From the NCBI RefSeq assembly GCF_031202305.1, contig NZ_CP101731.1:558001-622000 (forward strand): DNA of 64,000 nt, read 5' to 3'. Of the stretch, positions 31,155 to 41,167 are shown one piece after another. The notes beneath the pieces are model-generated. The model was not told where the DNA came from, searched no databases, and saw only the letters and a program-made list of their open reading frames with translations. Every line of letters begins with the position of its first letter. Within the stretch, counting starts at the first letter, position 1. The translations under genes and the position numbers were made by a program. The DNA comes from Pelagibacterium sp. 26DY04. Its GTDB lineage: Bacteria > Pseudomonadota > Alphaproteobacteria > Rhizobiales > Devosiaceae.

Positions 31155-32447
31155 ATGACCGAATCCAAAATCGCCGCCGAAACCATCACCGCCGCTAACG
31201 CGCAGCACTCCGCCACCCTCACCGCCGACTACGCCGCCCTCGGCGACCATCTCTCCCGCCGCGACATCGACATCGAAGCGATCACCCAAAAAGTCGCCAA
31301 TTACGGCGTCGCGATCCCCTCTTGGGGCGTAGGCACCGGCGGCACCCGTTTCGCCCGCTTCCCCGGCCGCGGCGAGCCGCGAAACATCTTCGACAAGCTC
31401 GAAGACTGCGCCGTCATCCACCAATTGACCGGCGCCACTCCCACAGTCTCCCTCCACATCCCCTGGGACAAGGCCGACCCAAAAGAATTGAAGGCCAAAG
31501 CCGATTCCCTCCGCCTGGGCTTCGACGCCATGAATTCCAACACCTTCTCGGACGCCCCTGGTCAGGCGCTGAGCTATAAATTCGGCTCCCTCTCCCACAC
31601 CGATCCCGCCATCCGCCGCCAGGCCATCGACCACAACATTGAATGCATCGAGATCGGCAAGGCGCTGGGCTCGAAAGCCCTGACCGTCTGGATCGGTGAC
31701 GGCTCCAACTTCCCCGGCCAGACCCATTTCACCGCCCAGTTCGAGCGCTATCTCGATTCCATGAAGGACGTGGTCAAAGCCCTGCCGGCCGATTGGCGCA
31801 TCTTCACCGAACACAAGATGTACGAGCCGGCCTTCTATTCCACGGTCGTCCAGGATTGGGGCACCAATTACCTCATCGCCCAAGAACTCGGCCCGCAGGC
31901 TTACTGCCTCGTCGACCTTGGCCACCACGCCCCCAACGTCAATATCGAGATGATCGTCGCGCGATTGATCCAGTTCAAAAAGCTCGGCGGCTTCCACTTC
32001 AACGATTCAAAATATGGCGACGACGACCTCGATACAGGCTCGATCGACCCCTACCGCCTGTTCTTGGTCTTCAACGAACTTGTCGATGCCGAACAGCGCG
32101 GCGCCGAGGGTTTCGATCCCGCCCACATGCTCGATCAGAGCCACAACGTCACCGACCCCATCGAAAGCCTGATGCAGTCCGCCATGGAGGTCCAGCGCGC
32201 CTACGCCCAGGCTCTCCTCGTCGACCGCACGGCCCTAGCCGAATACCAGGAGGCCAACGACGCCCTCATGGCCGCCCAGACCCTGAAATCGGCCTTCCGC
32301 ACTGACGTCGAACCCATCCTCGCCATGGCCCGCCACCGCAAGGGCGCCGCTATCTCCCCCATCGCCGCCTACCGCGCATCCGGTTACCGCGACAAGGTCG
32401 CTGCCGAACGCCCGGCCGTCACCGGCGGCTCGGGCGGTATTATCTAA
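31155..32447 (+). CDS. rhaI: L-rhamnose isomerase, RhaI type
   Basis: A 430-residue sugar isomerase of the rhizobial RhaI family (xylose-isomerase-like TIM barrel), distinct from E. coli RhaA. Metal and substrate residues appear in [20 protein letters not shown] (about 215-235), [14 protein letters not shown], and [16 protein letters not shown]. It converts L-rhamnose to L-rhamnulose. GGGAGGAA precedes the ATG at 31155. Confidence 0.93.
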   Translation: MTESKIAAETITAANAQHSATLTADYAALGDHLSRRDIDIEAITQKVANYGVAIPSWGVGTGGTRFARFPGRGEPRNIFDKLEDCAVIHQLTGATPTVSLHIPWDKADPKELKAKADSLRLGFDAMNSNTFSDAPGQALSYKFGSLSHTDPAIRRQAIDHNIECIEIGKALGSKALTVWIGDGSNFPGQTHFTAQFERYLDSMKDVVKALPADWRIFTEHKMYEPAFYSTVVQDWGTNYLIAQELGPQAYCLVDLGHHAPNVNIEMIVARLIQFKKLGGFHFNDSKYGDDDLDTGSIDPYRLFLVFNELVDAEQRGAEGFDPAHMLDQSHNVTDPIESLMQSAMEVQRAYAQALLVDRTALAEYQEANDALMAAQTLKSAFRTDVEPILAMARHRKGAAISPIAAYRASGYRDKVAAERPAVTGGSGGII

Positions 32448-32455
32448 CCTCTCGC

Positions 32456-32490
32456 TCGTCATCCCGGGACGTGTTCCCGGGACCCAGCCC
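32456..32490. repeat. Short palindromic repeat (CCCGGGA-type) between rhaI and the mutarotase gene
   Basis: A CGTCATCCCGGGAC segment followed by a second TCCCGGGA gives a compact hairpin. Related CGTCRT-CGGG sequences are frequent intergenic elements in alphaproteobacteria. It is probably inert, or affects readthrough into the mutarotase gene. Confidence 0.5.
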
Positions 32491-32521
32491 TGCGCCGTCC
32501 GGTGCGAGAAAGGAAGCCTCC

Positions 32522-32839
32522 ATGCCTGAACGCATCGCCTTCCGCATGAACCTCAATCCCCGCGGGGCCGCCGAGTATCGCCGCCGGCACGATGAGATCT
32601 GGCCCGAGCTCGCCGCCCTCCTGCGCGAGGCCGGCGTCTCGGACTATTCGATCTGGCTCGACCCCGAAACGCATCACCTCTTCGCCACTTTGGTCCGCAC
32701 CGACGACCACACAATGGATCGCCTGCCGGAGAACGAGATCATGGCCCGCTGGTGGGCCATGATGGGCGATATCATGCAAACCAATCCGGACAACTCGCCC
32801 GTGGAAGTAAAGCTAGAGAGGGTATTCCAACTCGATTGA
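32522..32839 (+). CDS. rhaU: L-rhamnose mutarotase
   Basis: A 105-residue protein of the RhaM/RhaU (DUF718) family: [27 protein letters not shown] with the catalytic His, [16 protein letters not shown] and WWAMMGDIM. It interconverts alpha and beta anomers so that the isomerase receives its preferred form. ATG 32522 begins the conserved domain; the longer frame to 32471 would translate repeat sequence. In R. leguminosarum rhaU lies between rhaQ and rhaK; here it follows rhaI. Confidence 0.92.
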   Translation: MPERIAFRMNLNPRGAAEYRRRHDEIWPELAALLREAGVSDYSIWLDPETHHLFATLVRTDDHTMDRLPENEIMARWWAMMGDIMQTNPDNSPVEVKLERVFQLD

Positions 32840-32879
32840 TGGTGATCGGAGCACGGAGACACGCACGGCTCCGCGCGGC

Positions 32880-34706
32880 TCACGCCTCAACGATCACCGC
32901 CAGGAACGCCGCTCCATACCGCTCGAGCTTGCTGTCGCCCACTCCCGGCAGAGCCCGCATCGCCTCCAGCGTCTCCGGCCGATGCACCGCCATGGCCCTT
33001 AGCGTTGTGTCCTGAAACACGACATAGGGCGGCACGCCCTGTGCGCTCGCGATCTCGCGGCGTTTTTTCCGCAGCCGCTCGAACACCGCCTCCGCTTCCC
33101 TCGATAGTCCTGCATCCCCCACCAATGCCCGATTGGTATCGCGCCGCTTGCGCTCGGGATCGCGCCGCAGCGTCACCGCCCGCTCCCCGCGAAACACCGC
33201 CCGCGCGCCCTGATCGAGATAGAGCGCCCCATGGGCCTCGTGGTTCACATGCACCAGCCCCATGGCCGTCAACTGCCGCACCACGGAGCGCCATGTCTTG
33301 ACGGAAATGTCCTGCCCCACCCCGAACACCGGTAGATGCTGATGCGAGAACTTTTCGACTTTCTCGGTGGTTTTCCCCATCACCACGTCAATGACATGCG
33401 CCGCGCCGAACCGCTGCCCTGTGCGATAGATCGCCGACATCACCTTGTTGGCCGCTTCCGTCCCGTCCCAGGTATCCACCGGATTGAGACAGGTATCGCA
33501 GTTGCCGCAATTGCCCGGATGGCTTTCACCGAAATGCTTGAGCACCGCCTGGCGCCGGCACCCCGCCGTCTCGCAGACGCCGAGCAGGGCATTGAGCTTG
33601 GCGTTTTCCAGTCGCTTGACCTCCTCGGGCGCATTGCCTTCGGCAATCATCCGCCGCCTTTGGCTCACATCGGCCAGCCCGTAGCTCATCCAGGCTTCCG
33701 ACGGCTGTCCGTCGCGCCCGGCACGCCCCGTCTCCTGATAATAGGTTTCGATCGATGCCGGCAGGTCCAGATGGGCGACATAGCGCACGTCCGGCTTGTC
33801 GATCCCCATGCCGAAGGCCACCGTCGCCACGAGGCACACCGCGTCTTCCTTCAAAAACGCATCCTGGTTTCGCGCCCGCACCCCCGCGTCGAGTCCCGCA
33901 TGATAGGGCAGGGCCGGTATGCCCTTTTCATTGAGAAACTCGGCCACCGCCTCCACTTTGGCGCGCGACAGGCAATAGACGATGCCGCTCTCGCCCTTGT
34001 GCCGCGCGAGGAAATCGAGCAATTGTCCCCGCGCATTGGTGCGTTCGGTGATCGAATAGCCGATATTGGGCCGATCGAAGCTCGAAACGAAGGTTTGCGC
34101 CTCGTCCAGCCCCAGCCGCTCGATCAGATCGGCGCGTGTTGTGGGGTCCGCCGTCGCGGTCAGCGCCACCCGCGGCACATGCGGAAACAAGTCCTTGAGC
34201 TTGGCCAGTTCCCGATATTCGGGCCGGAAATCATGCCCCCATTGGCTTACGCAATGGGCCTCGTCGATGGCGAACAGCGCGATCGGAACACTGGCCAGAA
34301 GATCGAGGAATCCCGGCGCCGAAAACCGCTCCGGCGCCACATAGAGCAGATCGAGTTCCCCCTGGCGCAGCGCCGCCCGCACCTCACGCGCCTCGTCGCT
34401 AGAGAGTGAGGAATTGAGCGCCGCTGCCTTGACCCCGGCTTGTCGCAGCCCCTCCACCTGATCGCGCATCAGGGCGATCAACGGCGAGATGACGATGCCC
34501 ACGCCCTGCCGCGCGATGGCCGGTATCTGATAGCAAAGCGATTTGCCCGCTCCGGTGGGAAACAACACCACCGCATCCCCACCACTCAGAACATGCTCGA
34601 CAACCGCCTTTTGTTGCCCGCGAAAGTCTCTCAGCCCGAAGACCGAGCGAAGAATATCCAACCCATCGGCCGGCAAGGGGGCAGGGGCGGTGGCAAAAAG
34701 CGACAT
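32880..34706 (-). CDS. recQ: ATP-dependent DNA helicase RecQ
   Basis: A 608-residue SF2 helicase: [20 protein letters not shown]alker [25 protein letters not shown] box, [15 protein letters not shown] motif VI, a Zn site [17 protein letters not shown]...CGNCDTC, then RQC and C-terminal HRDC ([16 protein letters not shown]). It unwinds DNA in recombination and fork repair. ATG 34706 gives the usual RecQ N-terminus; the frame from 34793 adds a non-homologous leader. It has no functional link to the neighbouring sugar genes. Confidence 0.94.
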   Translation of the reverse strand: MSLFATAPAPLPADGLDILRSVFGLRDFRGQQKAVVEHVLSGGDAVVLFPTGAGKSLCYQIPAIARQGVGIVISPLIALMRDQVEGLRQAGVKAAALNSSLSSDEAREVRAALRQGELDLLYVAPERFSAPGFLDLLASVPIALFAIDEAHCVSQWGHDFRPEYRELAKLKDLFPHVPRVALTATADPTTRADLIERLGLDEAQTFVSSFDRPNIGYSITERTNARGQLLDFLARHKGESGIVYCLSRAKVEAVAEFLNEKGIPALPYHAGLDAGVRARNQDAFLKEDAVCLVATVAFGMGIDKPDVRYVAHLDLPASIETYYQETGRAGRDGQPSEAWMSYGLADVSQRRRMIAEGNAPEEVKRLENAKLNALLGVCETAGCRRQAVLKHFGESHPGNCGNCDTCLNPVDTWDGTEAANKVMSAIYRTGQRFGAAHVIDVVMGKTTEKVEKFSHQHLPVFGVGQDISVKTWRSVVRQLTAMGLVHVNHEAHGALYLDQGARAVFRGERAVTLRRDPERKRRDTNRALVGDAGLSREAEAVFERLRKKRREIASAQGVPPYVVFQDTTLRAMAVHRPETLEAMRALPGVGDSKLERYGAAFLAVIVEA

Positions 34707-34799
34707 GAGATTTGGGGCCGGAGGAACAACGATTCGTTGCCCATTTGACCGGTATCGCCGGACTGATGCAACCCGCCCTAGCGGGTCGGGCATCGCCGC

Positions 34800-35258
34800 T
34801 TAACACAACCGATCGAGCATCCTCACAAAAGTATCTCGCGCCTCGGCGCCTCCCAACCGCTCCACGCAGTCAGCCTCGAACTCAGCCTGCACCGCCCGCG
34901 CCCGCTCCAGAAACCGCTCCCCTTCCTCGGTCAGATAGAGGGCGTTGGCCCGCCGGTCGCCGCGCGCCACTCGGCGCTCGGTCAATCCGCGGCTATCGAG
35001 CCCATTGATCAGAGCCACGAAATTGGCCCGCTTGATTCCCAGGATCTCCGCGATCTCGGTCTGCTTGCGCCCGGGATTGTCGGCGATCAGCGCCAGCACC
35101 GAATATTCCGCCGGCCGCAGGTTGAGCTGTTCGAAAGCGGCGATGAAACGCTGGAATACGCTGAGCTGCGCACGCCGCAGGCGATATCCGACGATCTCCG
35201 TCGTTGCTTCGGAGCGAAGCAGCGTATCCTCGGCGTCGGCAGTCACGGAAGCGGACAT
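34800..35258 (-). CDS. MarR family transcriptional regulator
   Basis: A 152-residue MarR-type winged-helix protein: VFQRFIAAFEQLNLRPAEYSVLALIADNPGRKQTEIAEILGIKRANFVALINGLDSRGLTERRVARGDRRANALYLTEEG shows the HTH (about 65-90) and the DxRxxxLxLT wing. Such dimers often respond to phenolic or other small ligands and regulate adjacent divergent genes. The divergent neighbour is the TRAP transporter operon about 310 bp away, but no link is proven. Confidence 0.88.
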   Translation of the reverse strand: MSASVTADAEDTLLRSEATTEIVGYRLRRAQLSVFQRFIAAFEQLNLRPAEYSVLALIADNPGRKQTEIAEILGIKRANFVALINGLDSRGLTERRVARGDRRANALYLTEEGERFLERARAVQAEFEADCVERLGGAEARDTFVRMLDRLC

Positions 35259-35567
35259 GGCAGGTTTCCTTTTGTTATGAAATAAAACTTATCCACATCT
35301 GGCCAAAAGGCAACGTGCCTATGGTCCAAAGTTGATAGCCGCCCGGACAGGGCTTGCGTGCCAACGTTATGCTCTATAACAGAATAGAGGGTAGCGATTT
35401 CTCGCATGGATCGTCGCGCCGAAGTGATCCGATAGCGCTCTCTAATGTTCGGATCGTCCAATTCTTTGTGCGCATAGTCTATTGTTGGGAAAAGGCGCGA
35501 CGGGCAACGCTCATGCCCAGTGCGATAGGTGCGCGGCCATCTTTTGGCCTGCACAGGGAGGATATGT
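35259..35567. other. Intergenic region between marR-type gene and TRAP operon
   Basis: 309 bp without a credible gene; a 103-codon reverse frame here (35243-35554) has no recognisable domain and overlaps the MarR start. An AT-rich patch at about 35272-35293 fits the MarR promoter. An 18-bp inverted repeat (CTCTAT, six bases, ATAGAG) is at 35372-35389. The TRAP promoter presumably lies between it and 35568. Confidence 0.6.
35372..35389. promoter_or_regulatory. Inverted repeat CTCTAT-N6-ATAGAG, candidate operator
   Basis: Perfect 6-bp arms around a 6-bp centre, in the divergent region between the MarR gene and dctQ. A second copy was not found, so the regulator is unassigned. Confidence 0.35.
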
Positions 35568-36110
35568 TTGTTCCAGGATCATTCGCTGCTTGGGCGAAGC
35601 GTGTACGGTTTGGCCAAGCTCATGGCTTGGCTCGGGGGCGCTGTGCTCATTGCCGTGGTGGCCATGGTCACCATCAGCATCATCGGCCGTGCCCTGATCT
35701 GGGCCGGCTTGCGCCCCATCTGGGGCGATTATGAATTGGCGTCCAACGGCGTCGCCCTTGCGGTTTTCGCCTTCCTGCCCTGGGCGCATCTCGAACGCGG
35801 CCACGCGGTCGTCACGCTCTTTACCGACCGGTTCGGGCAGAGGATCAATTCCTGGATATTGGTCATCACCGATCTGATGATGCTGGTCGCCGCCGCCTTC
35901 ATCGCCTGGCGGCTGTGGTTCGGCGTACTCGACAAATTCGCCTATGGCGAAACCACTCTCCTGCTGCGCATTCCGCTGGGCTGGCCCTATGCGCTTGGCT
36001 TTGCCGGTGCCGCGCTGTTCGTCCTCGTCGCCATCTACGTTCTGGGCCGTTCCACCACCAATGCGCTCACCGGTCGTGTCGAACCCAAGCATGTGGGAGG
36101 CGAAATATGA
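35568..36110 (+). CDS. TRAP transporter small membrane subunit (DctQ-like)
   Basis: About 180 residues with four hydrophobic helices (LAKLMAWLGGAVLIAVVAMVTISIIGRAL, LASNGVALAVFAFLPWAHLERGHAVV, TDLMMLVAAAFIAWRLWFG, FAGAALFVLVAIYVLG), typical of DctQ. TTG 35568 follows GGGAGGA at good spacing and is the likely start. An ATG at 35564 is in another frame and sits only 2 nt from the ribosome site. ATGA overlap with dctM at 36107-36110. It joins DctM and DctP in sodium-driven uptake. Confidence 0.85.
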   Translation: MFQDHSLLGRSVYGLAKLMAWLGGAVLIAVVAMVTISIIGRALIWAGLRPIWGDYELASNGVALAVFAFLPWAHLERGHAVVTLFTDRFGQRINSWILVITDLMMLVAAAFIAWRLWFGVLDKFAYGETTLLLRIPLGWPYALGFAGAALFVLVAIYVLGRSTTNALTGRVEPKHVGGEI

Positions 36111-37429
36111 GCAACGTCCTTTTAGGGCTCATTTCCTTCCCCTTGATGCTGGGGTTGATCTTTCTGCGTGTACCCATCGGCATCGCCATGCTCGGCGTGG
36201 GGGTTATCGGCTCGTTCCTGATCACCGGCAGCTTCAACCCCATTCTGGCCCAGTTCAAGAATCTCACCTATTCCACTTTCGCGTCCTCCTCGCTCTCGGT
36301 CGTGCCGCTGTTCCTGCTGATGGGCGCCTTTGCGGGGATTTCGGGCATGTCATCGCGTTTGTTCGAAGCGGCGGGGTCCTGGCTGGGGCATCGCAAAGGT
36401 GGCGTGGCGATGGCCGCCGTAGGGGCCAGCGCCGGCTTTGGCGCCATCTGCGGGTCCTCGCTCGCCACCGCCGCCACCATGGGGCAGGTCGCTCTGCCCG
36501 AGTTGCGCAAGCACGGCTATTCGGGCGGGCTCTCCACGGGCGCCATCGCGGCCGGCGGTACGTTGGGCATCCTCATTCCGCCGTCCGTCATCCTTGTGAT
36601 CTTTGCCGTTCAAACTGAGCAGAACATCGCCAGCCTGTTCCTGGCCGCTTTTGTTCCCGGTATCCTCGCGGCCATCGGTTATCTGCTCGTCATCGCCATT
36701 TACGTGCGCATGGCTCCCGGCTCGGGCGGCCAGCTTGCGCGCGTGCCGTATCGCGACCGCTTTATCCAACTCGCCGGCATCTGGCCGGTGATTGCCGTTT
36801 TCGTCGCCGTGATCGGCGGTATCTATACCGGCATCTTCACCCCCACCGAAGCTGCGGCCATTGGCGCTGCGGGAACCGGACTCATTGCGCTGGCTACCCG
36901 CTCGATCACCCGCAAGGGTCTTTCCGAAGTCATCCTGTCGACCGCGTCTTCAACGGCGATGATCTTCTTCATCGTTCTGGGCGCCGCTGCGCTCAACGGC
37001 TTCCTCGCGCTTTCCCAACTCCCCCAGGCCACCGCCTCCTGGGTGTCCGGCCAGGGATTCAACCCTTGGCTGGTGCTGGCCATCGTGCTGCTGTTCTACC
37101 TCGTGCTGGGATGTGTCATGGATTCGCTGTCGATGATCCTTTTGACCGTCCCCATAGTCTATCCGATGATGATGGCGCTCGATTTCGGCCTCGCGCCCGA
37201 TGATTTCGCCGTCTGGTTCGGCATTCTGGTCCTGATTGTCGTCGAGGTGGGGCTGATCACGCCACCGGTGGGCATGAACCTTTTTATCATCAACTCGATG
37301 GCGCGCGATGTGCGCATGTCCGAAACCTATCGGGGCGTTCTGCCCTTCGTCGCCAGCGATATCCTTCGCACCATAATTCTGGTGGTCTTCCCGCCGATCA
37401 CGCTTGTTGCCGTGTGGTTGTTCGGCTGA
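36107..37429 (+). CDS. TRAP transporter large membrane subunit (DctM-like)
   Basis: A 440-residue carrier with about twelve helices and DctM motifs: FLRVPIGIAMLGVG at the N-terminus, VPLFLLMGAFAGISGMS, GSSLATAATMGQVALPELRKHGYSGGLSTGAIAAGGTLGILIPPS, and ITPPVGMNLFIINSMA near the C-terminus. It is the translocation subunit. The start overlaps the dctQ stop. Confidence 0.93.
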   Translation: MSNVLLGLISFPLMLGLIFLRVPIGIAMLGVGVIGSFLITGSFNPILAQFKNLTYSTFASSSLSVVPLFLLMGAFAGISGMSSRLFEAAGSWLGHRKGGVAMAAVGASAGFGAICGSSLATAATMGQVALPELRKHGYSGGLSTGAIAAGGTLGILIPPSVILVIFAVQTEQNIASLFLAAFVPGILAAIGYLLVIAIYVRMAPGSGGQLARVPYRDRFIQLAGIWPVIAVFVAVIGGIYTGIFTPTEAAAIGAAGTGLIALATRSITRKGLSEVILSTASSTAMIFFIVLGAAALNGFLALSQLPQATASWVSGQGFNPWLVLAIVLLFYLVLGCVMDSLSMILLTVPIVYPMMMALDFGLAPDDFAVWFGILVLIVVEVGLITPPVGMNLFIINSMARDVRMSETYRGVLPFVASDILRTIILVVFPPITLVAVWLFG

Positions 37430-37479
37430 AGCTCAGCAGTATCCGACGCGTTGCCGCGTCACCTCATAGGGAGAGAGAA

Positions 37480-38505
37480 ATGAAACTGAAATCCATCCTG
37501 CTGGGCGCGGTCGCCGCGCTCTCGGTTGCCGGGGCGGGTGTTGCCCAGGAGGTCACCCTCCGGTTGCACCAGTTCCTGCCGGCCCAGGCTACAATTCCGG
37601 CCAGCGCCATCACGCCGTGGGCGGAAAAGGTCGAAGCTGAATCCGATGGCCGCATTGCCGTCGAGCTCTACCCCGCCATGCAATTGGGCGGCGCCCCCGA
37701 CAGCCTGTTTGCCCAGGCCCAGGACGGCGTCGTCGATATCGTCTGGACGGTGCTCGGTTATACGCCGGGCCGCTTCCCCAAATCGGAAGTGTTCGAACTG
37801 CCCTTCCTCATCACCAATGGCGAGGATTCCTCGGCCGCCTTCTACAACTACGTCATGGAAAATTCCGCCGACGAGTTCGCCAGCGTCCATGTCATCGCGC
37901 TTCACACTCATGGTCCCGGCCTGTTCCATTCGCGCAATCCCATCACCGCGCTCGAGGACCTGCAGGGCATGAAGGTGCGCGGCGGCTCGCGCATCATCTC
38001 CAACATGCTCGCTCAGCTCGGCGCCGAACCGGTCGGCATGCCTGTTCCCGAAACCGCCGAGGCCCTCTCGCGCGGCGTCATCGATGCCACCACCTCCCCC
38101 TGGGAAGTGACGCCTTCGCTGCGCATCGCCGAACTGGTCACTAACCATATCGGTTTTTCCGGAGAACAGGGTCTTTATAGCCAGACCTTCGGGTTCGTGA
38201 TGAACCGCGGCACCTATGAGAGCCTGCCTGAGGACCTCAAGGCCGTAATCGACGCCAATTCCGGTCTCGAAACCTCCCGCATGTTCGGCCGCGTCATGGA
38301 TGAGGGCGATCTTGTGGGCCTCCAGATCGCCGAGGAGGCGGGCAACAACATCGTCACCCTCGACGAAACCGAAACCGCCCGCTGGAAGGAAGCGGCTCAG
38401 GCCACCATCGACCAGTGGTTTGCCGATATGGAAGCCATCGGTATTGACGGGCAGGCCCTCTACGCCTCGGCGCAGGAACACATGGCTGCCGCTTCGGCCG
38501 AATAA
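37480..38505 (+). CDS. TRAP transporter solute-binding protein (DctP-like)
   Basis: A 341-residue periplasmic protein: signal peptide KLKSILLGAVAALSVAGAGVAQE, then VTLRLHQFLPAQATIPASAITPWAEKVEAES, family-typical GMKVRGGSRIISNMLAQLGAEPVGMPVPE (conserved ligand-carboxylate arginine region) and ATTSPWEVTPSLRI. GGGAGAGAG precedes ATG 37480. It delivers a carboxylate to DctQM. The ligand is not predictable; the convergent TPP enzyme suggests a 2-oxo or 2-hydroxy acid. A strong terminator follows. Confidence 0.9.
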   Translation: MKLKSILLGAVAALSVAGAGVAQEVTLRLHQFLPAQATIPASAITPWAEKVEAESDGRIAVELYPAMQLGGAPDSLFAQAQDGVVDIVWTVLGYTPGRFPKSEVFELPFLITNGEDSSAAFYNYVMENSADEFASVHVIALHTHGPGLFHSRNPITALEDLQGMKVRGGSRIISNMLAQLGAEPVGMPVPETAEALSRGVIDATTSPWEVTPSLRIAELVTNHIGFSGEQGLYSQTFGFVMNRGTYESLPEDLKAVIDANSGLETSRMFGRVMDEGDLVGLQIAEEAGNNIVTLDETETARWKEAAQATIDQWFADMEAIGIDGQALYASAQEHMAAASAE

Positions 38506-38524
38506 GCCGGCAACATTCCTTAAA

Positions 38525-38554
38525 AAAGGGGCGCCTGGGCGCCCCTTTATTTTT
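38525..38554. terminator. Bidirectional rho-independent terminator
   Basis: Arms AAAGGGGCGC and GCGCCCCTTT form a 10-bp stem with a CTGG loop. On the forward strand it is followed by ATTTTT; on the reverse strand by TTTTTTAA. It lies exactly between the ends of dctP (38505) and the convergent TPP-enzyme gene (stop at 38547) and should stop both transcripts. Confidence 0.9.
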
Positions 38555-40223
38555 GCCCCGCCAGCGCCTTCTCCCGTATGGCGCTGAGCGTATTGTCGAT
38601 CGTCAGTGCCTCGGGATCGACGATCACATGTAAAATCGCCGGCTTGCCCGATGCCCGTGCCCGCTCGAACGCGTCGGCGAAGTCCTCGGTCCGCTCCACC
38701 CGCTCCCCATGCCCGCCAAACGCTACGGCATATGCGGCAAAGTCGGGGTTCCTGAGCTCGGTTCCTACCACGCGGGCAGGGTAGTGCCGCTCCTGATGCA
38801 TGCGGATCGTGCCATACATGGAGTTGTCGATAACGATCACGATGATCGGCAGCTCGTACTGCACCGCGGTCGCAAATTCCTGCCCGTTCATAAGGAAACA
38901 TCCGTCTCCCGCAAAGGCCACCACAGGACGCTTGGGATCGATTCGCGCCGCGCCGACTGCCGCCGGCACACAATAGCCCATCGACCCCGAAGTGGGGGCA
39001 GCTTGCGTGCCATAGCGGGTGAAACGATAGAACCGGTGCAGCCACGTTGCGTAGTTGCCGGCGCCATTGGTCATCACGGTTTCGGGCGGCAGCGTGTCGC
39101 GCAGGAAGGTCATGACCTGTCCCATGTCGACGCCGTTGCTCTGCCGCGGCTTTGGCGTCGTCCAGGCCTCAAAGCTTTCTCGCAGGGGCCCTATGGTTCC
39201 GGCGCGGTCCACCCCGCGATCCACCCGCTCGGCCAGCGCGGCGACAAAGCTCTTCGGTGACGCCGCAATCCCGATCTCGGCGCGATAGACACTGCCGATT
39301 TCCTCCGGGTCTGGATGGACGTGGACAAACTTGGTTCCAGGCTCGGGAATATCGAACAGCGTATAGCTCTGGCTCGCGATCTCCGAGAGCCGTCCCCCCA
39401 GAAGAAGCACCAAATCGGCCGATTTCGCATAGGCGATCAGCGCTGGATTGGCTCCAAGCCCGAGATCGCCGATGAAATTTGGGTGGTTGGCATCGAACAG
39501 CATCTGCCGCCGGAATGAAACCGCCACCGGCAACCCCTGTTTGGCGGCAATCGCCTCGAACTGCCCCACCGCTTCGGCATCCCAGCGCGTGCCGCCCAAA
39601 ATCGCCAGCGGACGCTCCGCCGCTTCGAGCGCGGCAACGACTGCCACGATGTCCTCTTCCCGCGGCCCTGCCTCGGCCACCCGATAGGGCAGGGCGTCCG
39701 CCACCTTGACCGTTTCGGTCAGCATGTCCTCGGGCAGTGCCACCACAACCGGCCCCGGCCGCCCGCTCGCGGCCACGCTGAAGGCGCGCGCCACCAGTTC
39801 AGGAATACGCGCCGGATCTTCGATCTCCACCACCCATTTGGCGATGGAGCCGAACACGGCGCGATAGTCGAGCTCCTGAAACGCTTCGCGCTCGCGCATG
39901 CCCCGCGCGACCTGTCCCACAAACAGCACCAGGGGCGTGGAATCCTGGCGAGCGATATGGATTGCCGGCGCGGCATTGGTCGCCCCCGGCCCGCGGGTTA
40001 CAAAGCACACACCCGGCTTGCCGGTGAGCTTGCCCACCGCATCGGCCATCATCGCCGCGCCGCCCTCCTGCCGGCAGACCGTCACGGCAATGGGGGAATC
40101 GTAGAGCGCATCCAGGGCCGCCAGATAGGATTCTCCAGGCACGCAGAACACGGTTTCCACCCCGTGGATCTGCAATTGATCGATGAGAATCCGTCCCCCG
40201 TTTCGGGCCGCCAAAACCGTCAT
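38547..40223 (-). CDS. Acetolactate synthase-like thiamine pyrophosphate enzyme
   Basis: A 558-residue TPP enzyme of the IlvB/POX type: N-terminal Pyr domain with catalytic Glu at about 53 (CRQEGGAAMMADA), central domain, and C-terminal PP domain with the TPP-Mg motif (FAGDGCFLMNGQEFATAVQ...IDNSMYGT). GGAGGAG precedes ATG 40223. No regulatory small subunit gene is adjacent, so a catabolic role (2-keto acid carboligation or decarboxylation) is likelier than branched-chain synthesis. It faces the TRAP genes and is divergent from the uronate dehydrogenase gene. Confidence 0.85.
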   Translation of the reverse strand: MTVLAARNGGRILIDQLQIHGVETVFCVPGESYLAALDALYDSPIAVTVCRQEGGAAMMADAVGKLTGKPGVCFVTRGPGATNAAPAIHIARQDSTPLVLFVGQVARGMREREAFQELDYRAVFGSIAKWVVEIEDPARIPELVARAFSVAASGRPGPVVVALPEDMLTETVKVADALPYRVAEAGPREEDIVAVVAALEAAERPLAILGGTRWDAEAVGQFEAIAAKQGLPVAVSFRRQMLFDANHPNFIGDLGLGANPALIAYAKSADLVLLLGGRLSEIASQSYTLFDIPEPGTKFVHVHPDPEEIGSVYRAEIGIAASPKSFVAALAERVDRGVDRAGTIGPLRESFEAWTTPKPRQSNGVDMGQVMTFLRDTLPPETVMTNGAGNYATWLHRFYRFTRYGTQAAPTSGSMGYCVPAAVGAARIDPKRPVVAFAGDGCFLMNGQEFATAVQYELPIIVIVIDNSMYGTIRMHQERHYPARVVGTELRNPDFAAYAVAFGGHGERVERTEDFADAFERARASGKPAILHVIVDPEALTIDNTLSAIREKALAGQK

Positions 40224-40372
40224 GCTGCTCCTCCGATTTTTTTGAGGCTGCAACCTGCCAGCGCGGCCCAGCCCTGTCCAGCAGTGCCTCGAAATCAAAG
40301 TGTGGTAGGATCGAAGCGGGAGACAACAGGCGCTACCGGTTGTGCGTGGTGCCGAAAAAGGAGGAATATGCC

Positions 40373-41167
40373 GTGAGACGGCTGCTGATCACTGGCGCCG
40401 CTGGAGGGCTGGGCAAAATCGCGCGCAAGCGGTTCATCCACCTCGCTTCGATCCTGCGTCTGGCCGACATCGCCGATCTGGGGCGGGCCGATAGCAACGA
40501 GGAATTGGTTCACTGCGACCTGGCTGATTTCAATGCCGTCCGCGACCTTGTCGATGGTTGCGACGGTATCCTGCACCTGGGCGGCATCGCCGCCGAGCAG
40601 AATTTTTCATCCATTCTTTCGGCCAATATCGTCGGCGTGCGCAACATCTACGAGGCCGCCCGGCTCCATGGCCGCCCCCGCATCTTCTATGCGAGTTCCA
40701 ACCACGTCGTGGGCTTTTACCGCCAGGACGAGCATGTCGATACCAATTCCGCCCCGCGCCCGGATAGCCTTTATGGCGTTTCCAAATGCTTTGGCGAGGC
40801 GCTGGCGCGATTCTATTACGACAAGTTCGGCCAGGAGAGCGCTATCGTCCGCATCGGCTCGTGCTTTCCCGAACCAACGGACTACCGCATGCTGTCGACT
40901 TGGTTGAGCTATGATGATTTCGGGCGCCTTGTCGAGCGCGTCTTCGATGTGCCCTGGCTCGGCTGCCCCATCATCTGGGGTATTTCGGCCAATTCGCGGG
41001 CCTGGTGGTCCAATGAAACGGTGCGCTATCTCGGCTGGCAGCCCAAGGACAGTGCTGACGCCTATGAACAACGCGTCCGCGCCGCCGGCAAATGGCCGGC
41101 CGCCGACCATCCGCTGGCGACCCATCAGGGCGGCAACCACACCGCCGTACCGCTCTATCCCGATTAG
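40373..41167 (+). CDS. udh: Uronate dehydrogenase (NAD-dependent SDR-type epimerase fold)
   Basis: A 264-residue extended-SDR protein: nucleotide motif TGAAGGLGK at 7-15, YASSNHVVGFY, and YGVSKCFGE with Tyr134 and Lys138, matching length and catalytic positions of Agrobacterium Udh. It oxidises galacturonate or glucuronate to the aldaro-lactone. GTG 40373 has GGAGG 9 nt upstream; ATG 40368 in another frame hits a stop at once. Its stop overlaps the convergent lactonase stop by 4 bp (41164-41167). Confidence 0.87.
   Translation: MRRLLITGAAGGLGKIARKRFIHLASILRLADIADLGRADSNEELVHCDLADFNAVRDLVDGCDGILHLGGIAAEQNFSSILSANIVGVRNIYEAARLHGRPRIFYASSNHVVGFYRQDEHVDTNSAPRPDSLYGVSKCFGEALARFYYDKFGQESAIVRIGSCFPEPTDYRMLSTWLSYDDFGRLVERVFDVPWLGCPIIWGISANSRAWWSNETVRYLGWQPKDSADAYEQRVRAAGKWPAADHPLATHQGGNHTAVPLYPD

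Noticed and set aside
35243..35554. A 103-codon reverse frame upstream of the MarR gene
   Set aside because: No recognisable domain, overlaps the MarR start, and spans an AT-rich promoter-like region with an inverted repeat.
35564..35734. ATG 35564 as start of the TRAP small subunit
   Set aside because: It is in a different frame from the membrane helices and lies only 2 nt from the GGGAGGA motif; TTG 35568 fits frame and spacing.
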